Of a stretch of 64,000 bases of DNA, positions 42,912 through 53,070 are shown piece by piece; position 1 is the first letter of the stretch, and each line of letters opens with the position of its first letter. Under the pieces are notes generated by a model. The model was not told the origin of the DNA. It made no database searches and saw only the letters and a list, made by a program, of their open reading frames with translations. Both the position numbers and the translations under genes were made by a program. The stretch spans positions 166,431 through 230,430 of the forward strand of contig SWBL01000027.1 in assembly GCA_024195585.1 (NCBI GenBank), read 5' to 3'. The DNA is from Aureobasidium sp. EXF-3400 (taxonomy: Eukaryota > Ascomycota > Dothideomycetes > Dothideales > Saccotheciaceae).

Positions 42912-45299
42912 TCAGGACATCTGCTCGCGGACTATCAAGACGTCTCTGGCGTAATCCTCGGTCATCAAGCTCTTTTCACGAAGCTCGATATGAGGGACCC
43001 GCCTGATTCTCTCGATGCGTTCCCAGGCCCTACAAAGAAACCCCCAATTCATCGGACTATCCGAGATCGTTAGTTTTGTCAAACTTTGTGAATCTGCCTC
43101 AGCTGTGACTCTTCGCCTATCGTTACTGTTGCCCATCCAATAAAAAGCTCCCTGCTTCAAATCATCTCGAGACACCTTTTTCCAACCGGACCGATCCTTT
43201 ACTCTCGACCATTGGTACTGGCAGACGGAGGTACTCAGGGCGGAGATGCAATTCTTCCACTGTGGCTTGGGTGTCTTCTGGCAATTCAACAGCCATGGCT
43301 CGATGGTGAAACAAGAACTTGTCAGACATGCGAACGTCGCAGATCGTTCTGTATCTCTCAATATACATGAGAAGGCCCGAGAGCCCTTGTCGGGGATGTG
43401 AACGCAGCCATTCGAGTCACCGAGGGTAGGACAAGATACAACGAGGCTACCTGCGTCGTTAATCCCAGTCCAGCTCATGCTCTCAAGTACATCTTGTAGA
43501 TAGCGATTGAGCACATCTTGCTTCTTCTGTGTCAGAGTCTCAAACCAAGACCGGAACGTGGCCTTTTTCAACTCTTTCAAAACTCCGTCTCCGGTCGTCA
43601 TCAAAGCTTGCCACTCTTCTGACCTTTCCATGTTAGCATCTACCATCGGCAGCATGACTTCAGCTATGACTTCACGCAGTGCGACTCGCTGAGCAATTCC
43701 AGTACAGACGCTCACGAGCAGACCCCAAGGTCTGTTCAAGAAGTCCAGATTAACCTTTTTAACCCCTTTCTGCTTTCGGGTCTGGCCCTCTTTTCTGATC
43801 AACGTTCCATTGAGGGTTCCGTTAAGAAACTGCCCTCCTTGTATTCCAATCTGTTTCTCCTGCAACTGCCACGTCACCGGCCGTGTACCAAGCTCTTCAA
43901 TGGATGTACTGATGTTTGATCTCGCAACAGTGTTGTAATAGGAGTTTGACTTCGTAGGGCATCCGCTGTTGGTCGGGTCAATCGCTCCGATCGTTATTGG
44001 CTCCAGCAAGTCGACTTTGAAAGGAACTCCTTTGGGCTCGTAATCTGCAGTCTTAGCCGCCCAATGCATTTTCGGCGAACTTTCTGAAGGTTTGTATATG
44101 ACTCCACCACGAATAGCCAGTCCGCAGGCCCATTCTGCCGCCAGCTCATCAGTTGTTTCCGGAGGTTGACAAGGCATAAACTGCCCGGGGCCCCAAAGGT
44201 CCATGAGATCCCTGGGAGAAATGCAGAGGTCATATAGTTCTTGGTGTTGTTCTCCTCGATTTGACCAGATGTCCTCGCTCGAGAACACCATGACTTCTGA
44301 ATTAATCATGTCGCCAGCGCAAGTAAGTCCTACAGTGCCAAAATAAAGCAATGGTTCTCCATACTCAAATTGTCCGGCTCCATAGAGCGAGATCAGCGAC
44401 AGAGAGTGTTCCAAGAAGCATGGCTTTAGTGGTCCAAGATGAGCCTGGCTCGAGGAGAGCATTGCGAGGCAGAGAGCCTGCACCGCAAGCATCTTTGGAT
44501 TGGGGCTGTGCCATTTGAGCGTGTGAGCAAATTTCTGGAGAACTCCTTCAGTTCTTCTCCGTTGTAGCTCATCCGCCAAACTTTCCGAAGTAGCTCTGAT
44601 ATGATTGAGTTCCTGGGGGATCTCTCCACTTTTTCGCAGCTCATCTTCAAACCCTATCGAAGTAGCTCCTCTGTAATCACTACGAAAAGTCCAGAGTTCT
44701 CTTATGGCACTCTTGTGTATGCGAGTCGCTTGAATCTCCGACGGGGTTGTTCCACATCGTAGAATGACAAAAGAATCATTGACTAGCCCGAGCCGTTCGA
44801 GAGATGAATAGATTTCATCTAGTTCTCCCAGAAACGACTGCATGGTATTCATATATCGAAATTTGAGTCTTATTTGCGCGCTCCGATGATCAGAACTAAT
44901 GATCACATCATCTTTCCAAGAAGAATCGTCACAAATGGGGACGATACCTCCGAGACCACAGCACTCAGCAAGCGCCCGTTCAGCTTCTATGCTGGTGGGA
45001 TCTATTTGCAGAGGGTCTCGATAAAGTGTAGTCAGACTGAGTTCACGCCATTTGTAACAAATCCAGGGACTCTGCTCCTTCTCCTCGAAGATAAGGCTGA
45101 CGATCTCGGTCGAAGTAAGACCTAGGTCCAACGGATCTTTGAGCCACTCGAACGCGCTTCCGGGCTGTATCAGAGCATCGCGATTTGTTTCCAGCAATCT
45201 GACGCACTCCAGATCATCTTTTGCTTCTATGCTAGCCGCAAAATTGCCTGCAGGACTTTGGACGAGCCGACGTATGATTGATGGCAGGAACCGAAACAT
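42912..45299 (-). CDS. Large fungal protein of unknown function, paralogue B (795 aa)
   Basis: Single exon from the ATG at 45299 (MFRFLPSIIRRLVQS). It shares the block order of paralogue A: FEWLKDPLDLGLTSTEIVSLI and SPWICYK; CCGLGGIVP; a central IRGGVIYKPSESS with MHWAAK; LNRPWGLLVSVCTGIAQRVAL and REVIAEVMLP; ISALSTSVCQYQWS; FYWMGNSNDRRRVTAEADS; and a C-terminal arm with IRRVPHIELREKS. Overall similarity is moderate, so the duplication is not recent. The N-terminus is slightly basic and amphipathic, but not a clear targeting signal. No catalytic motif is visible. Function unknown. Confidence 0.72.
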   Translation of the reverse strand: MFRFLPSIIRRLVQSPAGNFAASIEAKDDLECVRLLETNRDALIQPGSAFEWLKDPLDLGLTSTEIVSLIFEEKEQSPWICYKWRELSLTTLYRDPLQIDPTSIEAERALAECCGLGGIVPICDDSSWKDDVIISSDHRSAQIRLKFRYMNTMQSFLGELDEIYSSLERLGLVNDSFVILRCGTTPSEIQATRIHKSAIRELWTFRSDYRGATSIGFEDELRKSGEIPQELNHIRATSESLADELQRRRTEGVLQKFAHTLKWHSPNPKMLAVQALCLAMLSSSQAHLGPLKPCFLEHSLSLISLYGAGQFEYGEPLLYFGTVGLTCAGDMINSEVMVFSSEDIWSNRGEQHQELYDLCISPRDLMDLWGPGQFMPCQPPETTDELAAEWACGLAIRGGVIYKPSESSPKMHWAAKTADYEPKGVPFKVDLLEPITIGAIDPTNSGCPTKSNSYYNTVARSNISTSIEELGTRPVTWQLQEKQIGIQGGQFLNGTLNGTLIRKEGQTRKQKGVKKVNLDFLNRPWGLLVSVCTGIAQRVALREVIAEVMLPMVDANMERSEEWQALMTTGDGVLKELKKATFRSWFETLTQKKQDVLNRYLQDVLESMSWTGINDAGSLVVSCPTLGDSNGCVHIPDKGSRAFSCILRDTERSATFACLTSSCFTIEPWLLNCQKTPKPQWKNCISALSTSVCQYQWSRVKDRSGWKKVSRDDLKQGAFYWMGNSNDRRRVTAEADSQSLTKLTISDSPMNWGFLCRAWERIERIRRVPHIELREKSLMTEDYARDVLIVREQMS

Positions 45300-46077
45300 C
45301 GTAGACCAAAATACGATGCAAAGTTGTCAGTAGAAGGAGGAGAAGAGCTGGCGGTATGAACGTGTAGACCATCGTCCTTACATGGCTCGCAGATTGAGGC
45401 AGTGTCAGCCACATCGCTGCAAGGGACCCCTGAAAGCCTGATGCAACCAGGCTCACTATTCGCCATTATTGGTGAAAAGCAGGCTGTATCACGTCCGAGG
45501 AGTGCAGTAGTGCATTTCGTGGCGGGGGCTGACGCCGAAGCATAGCTGCAAGGCTGAGCGTGCCGTGGACAATCACAGCCATCTAGCATGAATAAGGCGC
45601 AGCACCCAGGGTCCTCAAGGACGGTATGTATCGGCTGCAAGGATGTTTTTGCGCAAAGAAGAAAGGCGAGTGGAGCAATCGGTTGATGTTAGGGAGAAGA
45701 AGTTGACGAGAGTAGGCTGAAGCTTGAGGCAGAGTCCAGTTGACAGGCGCGAGCGTTGGCAACAAATGCGGTTGACAACGAGTGCTTGACACTAATCTTT
45801 CCTTCCAGGACATGATTTACAGAAACTATGATCAGGAAGATCTTGCTTGAAGGAGACAAGAAAACGCCTTGTAGGATATGTATACACCTCGACAAAACTC
45901 AACTCTTGGATATCCAGCCTTCGTGACAAAATGTCGTCCATACCATCCATCCATCCAGCCAATCTCGCCCAGACCTACAACTCCAGAACGTCATGTCAAA
46001 TACTTAAAACATCCACCCAAGAAGAGAACAGAGAATACGAAAGTTTGAGCTCGAAGCTCAATCGTCCAGGTCAAAAA
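45300..46077. other. Intergenic region upstream of paralogue B
   Basis: 778 bp between the start of paralogue B and the kinesin stop. It carries the diverged copies of the blocks described upstream of paralogue A. No gene is supported. Confidence 0.45.
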
Positions 46078-48433
46078 TCAAGGACTTCCACCAAAAAGAC
46101 CAACGCCAAATTCCTCCTTGCCTTCCCATTTCCTAGGTTTGAGCACCCTCATCTTGCGAACGGGACTTTGATTCTCCTTCTCATGTTCGAAGGCTTGAAC
46201 CTTCTCCCTCAATCTTGCGTTCTCCTCTTCCAACTCGGCAATCTTCTCTTCGCCTTCTGCATCACTGTCTTCGCGGACCTGTACTTCACTGAGACCCCTT
46301 GTAAGGATCTCCACTTTTCTGTCGAGATGCTGGTCGACATGTTCCTGTTCAGCTTCACGAGCGGCGTGGTAACGACGGCGTTCAGACTCGAGTTGTGATT
46401 CAAACTCTTCCCAGATCTCATCGCGTAGTTCAAGTTCGAGCGATTCCAGACGGTTCTCTGCTGTCAACCATGATGACTCTGCTTCCTTGCGTCGTTGTGT
46501 TTCTTCTTCAAGACGGAGTTGTGCGAGTTCGAGATCTTGGCGTAGGAGGGCGAGTTCGGCCAGGGCAGATTCGAGAGCTGTGTCGCTGGCTGCAGGGTTG
46601 GAAGGGGTAAGACGACCCGAGGCAGAGGTGCCAGGACGAGCGAGAGGAACCATTGTGCTGGTGTAACTGGGAACGCGAGGAACAGTGACTTCTCTGGCCA
46701 GGGCAGAGTAGCGGAGGATCTGACTGGTAGCGTTGTAGTCGCCGAGAGGATCTGCTGTGACGATCATGATACCCTTTTGCGGTGGCTTGGGGGAGCGGAT
46801 ATGGTGGGAGGACGATGACGAAGGGAAGGAGTTGGAGAAGAGGAGTTCGGTCAGTTTGCACTGGCGGAAGGGGACGATGTTGGATGCTTTGGTAGGGTCG
46901 GCATTGTCGCCTTGCATCTGCATACATTGGCCAAGATACATGAGCGACTCGTTGATCTTGCCTGCTTCTGCCAGGGTTGAGCCAGCTGTCTTTGCAGCGC
47001 GAGCACGTTCAGAGCCTGTAACGGTCAGATGTCAAGCCTTGATCAGTGCTTCAGGGGTAACAAGGGATACGCACCAGCGAGATCAACAATGGTAAGAGCA
47101 CTGCTCGACCAGTTGGAAGTGGCAGCACCTGCAAGTCTCTTCTTGACCTCAACACAGAAGAATCCATGACTTCTGCTGCTGACAGCATTGCTTCCAGTAC
47201 CTGCGACTCTACGTTCTGTCAAACCGGTCTCGAGCACGAGAAGAGCTTCGTCAAGGTTCTCGCACACAACTTTTCTCAGACCAGCGACTACTTTGCGGTC
47301 GGGACTATGTTCCGTGCTCTTGTAAAGGAGATGTTTGCGCTTGGCTGTTGCAGTCTTGGAGGGTTGGTATGCGGCGGAACCTGCGAGCAGGTCGAAGATG
47401 CGATCGTTGTATACTTCGTACATGCTGACGACAATGGCGAATTCGGAGCTCTGGTCGACATCAAGGTTGGTATCCTGGATGATGGGGAACTGAGGCATGG
47501 TCGAGACTCTAGGCATGTGGCGCTTGGGGGCCATGGCGGACGAGGGGCGGGGGTTGGAAACGAAGGAAATGTCCTTTTGTGGCTGCGTCTTAGCTTGACT
47601 TCTTGTCACAGGGCGCTGGAGGAAATTGAAGATGGATGAAGTTTGTGGCTTTTGCACACAGGAATGCCGCTGGTTGCTTTTGGTGGAGCAGGCGATACAC
47701 GAAGTGGTGGAGATACATGATTGATGGTTGAGGTTGGGATACAAGCCCTGTTTTGAAGGAGATGTTGATCGTACCATGAGGGGAGTTGCAGCTCTCGATT
47801 GAGCTCTCGATTGAGCTCTCGAGTGGGAACGTGCGTCTGACGGAGCATCGCCGTAGATGGATTCGAGGTACTGGTTGGCGGCTGACATGTGTGCCTCGGA
47901 CGTGTCGGATGCAAAGACGGACTGCAGAGCGAGTTGATCGCGTCGTGTCGAGATGAGCTGGTCACCGAGATTCTGGTAGAGCACGTCGAGGGCGAGTTGA
48001 GTCAATCCACGCTGCGAGCGGGAGCCCAAGATTGTGTGACTCTGCGTCTTGTCAGCTCCTCCTCTTCCAGAGTCATGAACGATCAAGTGCAGACCTTGCC
48101 GGAGCCAGTAACACCGAGAGTAGCAAAGAGCCCATCACGGCCCTCTCTACCCTCGGCGCCCAGCACACCCTGCATCATCGAGCCCAAGCCGGTGCCGTGG
48201 AACAAGTCTAGTTGTGTTGCCTCCTCTTCAAAGACCCTGGTGAACTTGAAAGTCTCGACAGCCTTTCTGCGTTGATCGTGTGCGGGCGGGTGGATTGTGA
48301 TGTGTGTGGGTGCTGCTTTGTCGTCGGCGGCGTCGACATCGAGAAATCTCTCAGCATTGGGGGCGAATGATGGTCGTAGGCGGAGGTAGACTTCGAACAG
48401 CGACGAGGTGGTCGGTTTGGTTGACGCTTCCAT
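46078..48433 (-). CDS. Kinesin motor protein, kinesin-6-like
   Basis: A microtubule motor of about 740 residues with three exons. The start is the ATG at 48433 (MEASTKPTTSS); the frame upstream opens only through TTG. Motor motifs: FEVYLRLRPSF, the P-loop GVTGSGK|SHTILG (Ser replaces the usual Thr), NDRIFDLL, switch I NAVSSRSHGFF and switch II LTIVDLAG|SERARAAK; the last two introns fall inside these motifs. Between P-loop and switch I is an insertion of roughly 150 residues, rich in Ser, Gln and Arg, with SRAQSRAQSRA repeats. A long insert in the motor is a hallmark of kinesin-6. After the motor come a short neck, a coiled coil (SALAELALLRQDLELAQLRL onward) and a basic C-terminus. A role in spindle midzone or cytokinesis is inferred from family. 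Confidence 0.82.
47791..47822. repeat. 12-bp tandem repeat inside the kinesin insert
   Basis: The unit GAGCTCTCGATT is repeated about 2.7 times (47791-47822) and encodes the SRAQ repeats in the disordered motor insertion. The 12-bp period keeps the reading frame. Confidence 0.75.
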
Positions 48434-49096
48434 CTTGTCTTGTCTCTGTGATTGTGTCGTGTCGCTGGTCGCGTTGGTCAAGTCGGAGAACAAATTGAAT
48501 GACGTGAATTTCTGTGTTGACCAAACACGGCGTTGCTAGGGTCCTCCACGTGCAGCTTTAGCCGACCGCCGATTGCCAAGCCGCTTACACTTTGCTGTCT
48601 TTACCTTCTCAACCTCCCTCGACCTCGAGCAACTCCATCTGATGAGAACAACAGCCTTCCATTATTGGTCACACAGCATCTTGGGAGATTAGCCGCATGT
48701 ACTTGTACTATCTCACAACAGCATGTTCGACACCTTGACTCTGGACTGGTCATGCCGTGCTACTTTTCGGCCCAGCATCTCTACTGGTCCCCATATCACG
48801 GCAGCCAGTCTGAATCCATCGTGACCACCCTGTAACAATGTCTTCGACCTTCTGCCAGGCCTAGATCCAAGCCCTTCAGCATTATGTAGGTCAAGTCCTC
48901 AAGTCCACTGACCACTTCCAAATTCTCTTTGTTCATGTTCTGCCGCATCCGGACTGGTGACAATGGCTGCCAGGACACTCCCTATCGGAGACATCATGTC
49001 GCCCGCCATAGGTGCATTACCAACCTCAGTCATATTGTCCTCCAACCTCGTTGTTCTAGCTTGCTTGCCATCAGCATCTGATCACTTCTACTAACC
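48434..49096. other. Divergent intergenic region
   Basis: 663 bp between the kinesin and protein-kinase start codons. It should hold both promoters; no other feature was recognised. Confidence 0.4.
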
Positions 49097-50730
49097 ATGG
49101 CTCAAGCCGCCCCATCATTACAGGAAGTCGTCTTGGAAGACAAGACTCCTCCCTTGCACCATCTTCCCGCCGGGCACATCTGGAAGTACAGCGAAGCCAT
49201 CGGCGAAGGTGGCCAAGGAAAAGCACATCTCTGGGTCCACCTGGATGAAACCCAAAAAGTCATCGACCGCATCGTCATCAAGAACTTCATACTTGAGTCA
49301 ACCAACGCCATCAATGAACATGGTTCCACAGACCGGATACCCACAGAAGCTTATATTAGTCAACTACTGGTACCAGATGACTCGAAACATCTCTATACTG
49401 TGCCCATACTAGCTTGTCAGCCTATTACTAGCTCTACTACTGCTTGGCGCACTTATACTCCCTACTACAGCATCGGAAATTTCGAGAGCCTGGTCAATAG
49501 GCATACAGCAGATGCCCCTCTGCCAGAAGCCTTTCTCTGGTTCTTCTTCTACCGTATGGCAAAAGCCCTTGTGGCTATGGACGAGACACTGCGCAAAGAT
49601 GACAAAGGTCCTGTTGTTATCCACAACGATATCAAACCTGACAACATCTTCCTCGGTAGTCCTCGCTCACTTGGTAAAGATGCCGACTTTATTATGTACC
49701 CTCCGGCTTACCTTGGTGACTTTGGCCTCGCATTCACTACTCGCTTGGGCGATGAGAAGTTCTCTGAAGTAGTAGGCGCATCTGGGTGGTGGCCTCCTGA
49801 GCATCATACTCCAGAGCACTATCACGGCCGTACATTCTCATCTGCTGTAAGTCTGCTGAGAGTCATTTCGAAAACAACATTACTAAATCAAAGGTTCGAC
49901 AGAACGTATGGCAGATCGGGTTTCTCATTCTCTGCGCAATGAACGGGATCACGGACCCCGACCAGCCCAATGCTGATGCAGTCCTACGCTACGATGACGG
50001 TAGATGGAAACATCTGATAGACGACGGAACTTTCGCTGGCTATAGTGATAGTTTCCAAGGTCTAGTACACGCTTGCCTGTGCTGCAATCCATCGGATCGG
50101 ATAGACTCTCAGTCCCTGCTTTTCCTTATTGAGAAATCGATGCTCAAGCACATAGACGATATGCGACGATGGGGCACAATGAGTTGGATCACGACCAAGC
50201 ACAACGAGACCTCAGAGGACGACAGGCCCCATAATCCTCCTGTTGCGCCCGATGGAGAAGAAGAGGAAGAACAAGACAAAGACGAAGAAAAAGACGATCC
50301 GGTCCAAGATGAGGATGAAGATCACATCCCTCCAGCGATCCACCGAAAACGCAAATCATCATCATATCCTTCACTCACTGCAAAGCGTATGAAAGGAACA
50401 CCCGCCGTGTCACATGAGATCCTGCAAAGGAGATATGCCTTGGTCGCAAAGCAGATGAAGCTAGGCAAGACAAGCCAGACCTTAGATGCGCATCCCGATG
50501 ACAAGGACTTCCTTCTTGCAGATGGGTACAAGCTTAAACACTACCAAGACGAAGAGTTCGATCCCGAGACCTTCTTTAGCAGTCCTGATCCAGGTCCAAT
50601 CAAGTATATGACAGTATCTCAACCTGAAACCGAGGCAGAAGATGATGTAATGCCTGGTTCAACGACAGTTGAAGACGGATTTTCTGCACGTTCCACGTTC
50701 AGGTTTGGGAAGAGGAAGGATGTTCCTTAG
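49097..50730 (+). CDS. Protein kinase-like protein with acidic C-terminal tail
   Basis: Two exons joined at FSSA|VRQNVWQIGF by an intron GTAAGT...AAAG near 49849-49892. The kinase lobe shows EAIGEGGQGKAHLWV as glycine loop, IVIKNF with the ATP lysine, a catalytic loop VIHNDIKPDNIFL (Asn replaces the usual Arg of HRD), YLGDFGLAF as the DFG motif, and GWWPPEH in place of APE. The regulatory Arg is therefore absent and activation may not need loop phosphorylation. After about residue 350 comes an acidic stretch (GEEEEEQDKDEEKDD), a basic patch IHRKRKSSSYP that may be a nuclear signal, and an unstructured tail. Such fungus-specific kinases are numerous and poorly characterised. Substrate unknown. 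Confidence 0.78.
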
Positions 50731-50966
50731 ATCGACCTTGAATGATCAAGGACTTGCCATGACCATTGCGCAGATTGGATCCACGGGTTCATGTCCATAT
50801 AAGTTTTTTCATCACGAGTTCTGCAGTCAAGAGCGCAGTGATGCACCACTCAGATCTTCCCTGATTGTATATGCTGAGAGTTTATAGACATCAAGGTTCC
50901 AAAAGCTGTTCTCTCGCAGATGATTACCTATTGCTGCACATCGTGCAGTTGAGCTATCTCTGTACA

Positions 50967-51975
50967 TCAATTGAGCCTGGCACCCCATTCTATAAGCAGC
51001 ATAATGATCCGATTGTATCCATTCGTTGCCGCCAGAGACAAAGGAGTGTTGCCTAACGTGTCGACAGTCACAGGATCTGAGCCCTGACATAGTAGAAGCC
51101 TTAGCACATCTTCGTGACCATACAGGACAGCATGGTGGGCTGCAGTACGTCCTTGCTTGTCCTTTGCGTGCACATCCGCTCCTAGCTGCAGAAGAAGCCT
51201 CACACTCTCTACACGACCATGTATAGAGGCCATATGAAGAGGGTGTCGAGCTTTGGCTTGACTTAGGGCGCCCCGAGTGTCAGGCGAAGTCGAGGTGTCA
51301 GTGCCATCTATCATTTGTGACTGGATATTTGATGATGATGAGAAGTTGCCATACTCATACTGAGTATGTCAGAGCCAATGGGCATATCCGTGCATCAATC
51401 AACACTTACGTATGGTTCGTCAGCAGTCAAGGATGAAGAGATACTGTCGTCTATCCTCTCGACAGGCCCTTCTGGTAGCAGCAGATCGCTACCAGCTATC
51501 TCAAATTCGCCGATTGAATCAAGACAACTAGATGTAGTCAAACATTGGATCGTTTGGCGGCCCCACAGATATCATGCTTTGATTTGTACAGTCTGTCAGA
51601 CTTTCCGCTTGAGATACACCACAATGCTGCGGTATCGCGCCGTCGTTGCTTGGCCACTGACCCTCGATGCCAGAACCTAACAATGAGTCCTGGTACCCAC
51701 ACGGGACATGATTGAAAGTCAATGGTCGTATCGTTCCAGAAAGCGAACTTGATGTCGCGTCAACATCAGACTTTGTTGGATTCGGTGTGTCGCTTGCTTC
51801 TAATGGTGAACCACACCGGGATTGCTGGTGTGCTCCCGATTTACGTTCTCCTTGATGAAGTCAGCTTTCCCCCTTGTCGTGTTCTGCAATGTTTCTTTTT
51901 TTCCTGACGTGACTTTCTCTTAGCCAGTCTGTTCTGTAACCTCCGATGTTCTGTCATGTCGTAGGAACATTTCAT
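50967..51975 (-). CDS. bZIP-like ankyrin-repeat protein (splicing uncertain)
   Basis: The 5' part (51975 or 51957) reads MTEHRRLQNRLAKRKSRQEKK, a bZIP basic region of the N-R/K-x-A-x-R-x-S/C-R type. The 3' part carries three to four ankyrin repeats: HPLHMASIHGRVESVRLLLQ with LGADVHAKD, GRTAAHHAVLYGHEDVLRLLL, and GNTPLSLAATNGYNRIIMLLI, ending at 50967. Between them a Ser/Pro/Asp-rich linker needs at least three introns. GTAAGT...ACTCAG near 51361-51409 is clear. Others (for example GTACAA...GATAG near 51495-51587) are plausible but not certain, because intermediate frames contain stops. Fungal bZIP-ankyrin fusions are known as putative transcription regulators. It could also be a decaying copy. 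Confidence 0.55.
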
Positions 51976-52152
51976 GGTTACAAGACAGAAATGCTGGTTG
52001 CTCCCAACACTGAGTGACAAAAGCGAGGATATCAAAACGCTTGATGCTGTTGCAATTAGAAGGCCAGTGAATAGTGATTGGCAGGTGAGCTTGTTTTTGC
52101 ATCTTGATGGATCGTTTTCTCCACCTCGATTCCGTGCCTCAGCGCCAAATTA

Positions 52153-52637
52153 GTGCATCCATCTCCTGGATTTGTAGATTTGTAACTTTATAGATTCGTA
52201 CATTCGTATATTCGCGAATTTTTATACTACTTTCTAATAGCAGAACTAGTACTTATCATTATTATATAGGTATAGATATTATAGTTCTAAAGGGGACACT
52301 CTCTACAACTACAGATATGATATATAATTTGCCAGCTATATATGCTATCTCGGCATGGATTTGTCGATAGGAAGTATAGCATGGTAGGGGTAGATTAACC
52401 TTAACTAGATAACCCCCCGCCTCCCTCTACCCCCCTTCGTCGTTCCTCTTATACTTGAAGATCTGCGTATATAGTAGACATAAGTATTATCTTCCTAGAT
52501 ATAACCCTATCTAGGAGATTGATATAGGGCCTTATATAGCACAATCTAAATAGTGTCATGGGCATACAAATTAATAAATATACAAATATACAAAGTTGCA
52601 AATCTACGAATCTAAGATGAATGCGCTGTGGACGCAC
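52153..52637. mobile_element. AT-rich MITE-like element with TA-flanked inverted ends
   Basis: Left end GTGCATCCA (52153-) and right end, read in reverse complement, GTGCGTCCA (from 52637) are inverted, each bordered outside by TA (52151-52152, 52638-52639), the target duplication of Tc1/mariner-pogo elements. Farther in, GTAGATTTGTAACTTT (52174-52189) pairs with its inverted copy at 52592-52607 with one mismatch. The interior is strongly AT-rich, with ATTCGTA/TATA iterations and a perfect hairpin CCTAGATA/TATCTAGG (52494-52515). It has no coding capacity and is 485 bp long. A non-autonomous relic is the best reading; the ends have diverged and differ by an indel. Confidence 0.6.
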
Positions 52638-52639
52638 TA

Positions 52640-53070
52640 ACCGACCGTCTCTGACCCATCGCTCTATCACTTTGTGGACGAGCGAAAGAAAAATTGAAGA
52701 TCGTATGCTTGATCCAGAAGGTCAGTAGCTACTCGTAGGAGCCGCTTGGACTCTGTTAGCGTCTGCTTCTATTCCATTTAATCTCGGTCACCTGTGATTT
52801 GTGGGGATACGCTTGTCAAGTCATGACACATCTGATCAACCCTGACGACACCATGTGGCACGGACGAATCGCTCTTGATTCAAACAGGAAGCGCCGTAAA
52901 GATTGTCATTGTCAGCAGTGTTGCAATACCCTATGCATGTATACTTGTCGCTGGGCAAGCGTTGCCACCATCTTCATCTTCTTCAAGGAACCATAACCCC
53001 CACAATCTGCTTCCAACCTCCCCTTATTGCAATTAAACCCCGATCCTCTATCAAGCATATTCAAATTAAG
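52640..53070. other. Intergenic region
   Basis: 431 bp between the MITE-like element and the broken DUF3632-type gene. It may hold that gene's former promoter. Nothing else recognised. Confidence 0.4.

Noticed and set aside
36298..45299. Telomeric or CRISPR-like repeat array explaining the repeated gene block
   Set aside because: Repetition is at gene level only; no short direct-repeat/spacer array or telomeric repeats are present.
52449..52670. 73-aa minus-strand ORF across the MITE-like element
   Set aside because: It lies in AT-rich element sequence, crosses its boundary, and resembles no transposase.
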